Part shown: one piece after another, positions 6,322 through 6,671 of the stretch | How positions within the stretch are numbered: position 1 is the first letter of the stretch | Layout: each line of letters begins with the position of its first letter | Source of the DNA: Acidobacteriota bacterium | GTDB lineage: Bacteria > Acidobacteriota > Terriglobia > Terriglobales > Acidobacteriaceae | Reading direction: 5' to 3' | Assembly (NCBI GenBank): GCA_021781255.1 | Contig: JAJXXG010000010.1 | Coordinates: forward strand, 1 to 6,671 | Length of the DNA: 6,671 nt | Notes under the pieces: model-generated | Databases searched by the model: none | What the model saw: only the letters and a program-made list of their open reading frames with translations | Told to the model about the DNA's origin: nothing | Translations under genes and position numbers: made by a program

Positions 6322-6671
6322 TCAGCGCTCCTGCCGGCGCGGATGCGCAAAGTCATACGCAACCCCCACCGTGAAACCCTGCGGCTTGAAGATGAAATTC
6401 GATCCCAGCAGCGGCTGCCACCGCTGGTGCTCGTAATCGGCGCGCAGCCAGAGCTGCCGGTAGAGCCGGTACTCGAATCCTCCGCCCAACGCCCAGAAGC
6501 TGCGCGTGTCGTGCGCGTAAGTAGAGCTCCCGATAAAGTCGATACTGCCCTGGCCGTACAGAAACTTCGCGTAAGGATGGAAGTTATCGTAGTGAAGCCA
6601 CTCGTAGATCGGGCCGCCCTGCGCCGTGTCCTCCCGCGCGTTCGGCTGCGAGGACGATCGGATGACCAGGT
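6322..6671 (-). CDS. Outer-membrane beta-barrel protein, C-terminal fragment (runs off right edge)
   Basis: The last 115 residues of a gene whose start lies beyond base 6671; no start codon is needed in the window. The stop is the TGA at 6324-6322. The sequence alternates aromatic and polar residues in strand-turn-strand pattern: the PYAKFLYGQGSIDF strand, RSFWALGGGFEYRL, QLWLRADYEHQRW, then the closing strand GFTVGVAYDF. The ALGGGFEYRL and LRADYEHQRW blocks are typical of OmpA-type eight-stranded porin-family barrels, including the many uncharacterised ones in Acidobacteriota. The barrel-closing phenylalanine is followed by eight basic residues (AHPRRQER), slightly unusual because such proteins normally end at the aromatic residue. 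It probably heads an operon with the unknown exported protein 38 bases downstream. Its size and ligand cannot be judged from the fragment. Confidence 0.78.
   Translation of the reverse strand, partial: LVIRSSSQPNAREDTAQGGPIYEWLHYDNFHPYAKFLYGQGSIDFIGSSTYAHDTRSFWALGGGFEYRLYRQLWLRADYEHQRWQPLLGSNFIFKPQGFTVGVAYDFAHPRRQER

Overview
The window is GC-rich, gene-dense bacterial DNA. The style of several proteins suggests an Acidobacteriota (Terriglobia/Acidobacteriaceae-like) chromosome: a long Wzi-type outer-membrane protein with a helical N-terminal module, a tiny two-CxxC zinc-ribbon protein, and a beta-barrel ending in a compact last strand. This assignment rests on pattern recognition and was not tested by a search. 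I see no mobile element, CRISPR array, tRNA or rRNA.

Layout, left to right. The 5' end of a galE-like UDP-glucose 4-epimerase gene runs off the left edge on the minus strand (1-85). A 161-base divergent spacer follows, with a 16-bp perfect palindrome. On the plus strand comes a GDP-L-fucose pair: gmd (GDP-mannose 4,6-dehydratase, 247-1314) and fcl (GDP-L-fucose synthase, 1307-2248), overlapping by 8 bases. After a 112-base gap holding a good sigma70-like promoter comes a WcaF-like hexapeptide-repeat acetyltransferase (2361-2975). A 639-base stretch then separates it from the next plus-strand gene. It is not empty: a 71-codon minus-strand gene with two CxxC pairs and a clean Shine-Dalgarno sits at 3048-3263, and about 350 bases of lower-GC spacer follow. 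A large Wzi-family capsule assembly/outer-membrane protein occupies 3615-5426 (+). It meets, stop codon on stop codon, an exported protein of unknown function (5423-6283, -). The 3' end of an outer-membrane beta-barrel gene (6322-6671, -) lies just upstream of that protein in the same direction.

Together the plus-strand genes describe part of a surface-polysaccharide locus. Gmd and Fcl make GDP-L-fucose in the cytoplasm, the WcaF-like enzyme probably O-acetylates a glycan or its precursor, and the Wzi-like protein probably anchors or helps assemble the polymer at the outer membrane. GalE would supply UDP-galactose. No glycosyltransferase, flippase or polymerase is in view, so they must lie elsewhere. 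The minus-strand pair at the right looks like a separate envelope unit.

A window-wide feature is that third-position usage flips with strand: plus-strand genes favour C-ending codons (Leu mostly CTC) and minus-strand genes G-ending codons (Leu mostly CTG). This is as expected from a strong replication-strand skew with the plus strand as the C-rich strand. I found no clearly new multi-gene system. The items most worth a second look are the zinc-ribbon microprotein, the S-layer-homology-like module on the Wzi protein, and the unidentified 286-residue exported protein.
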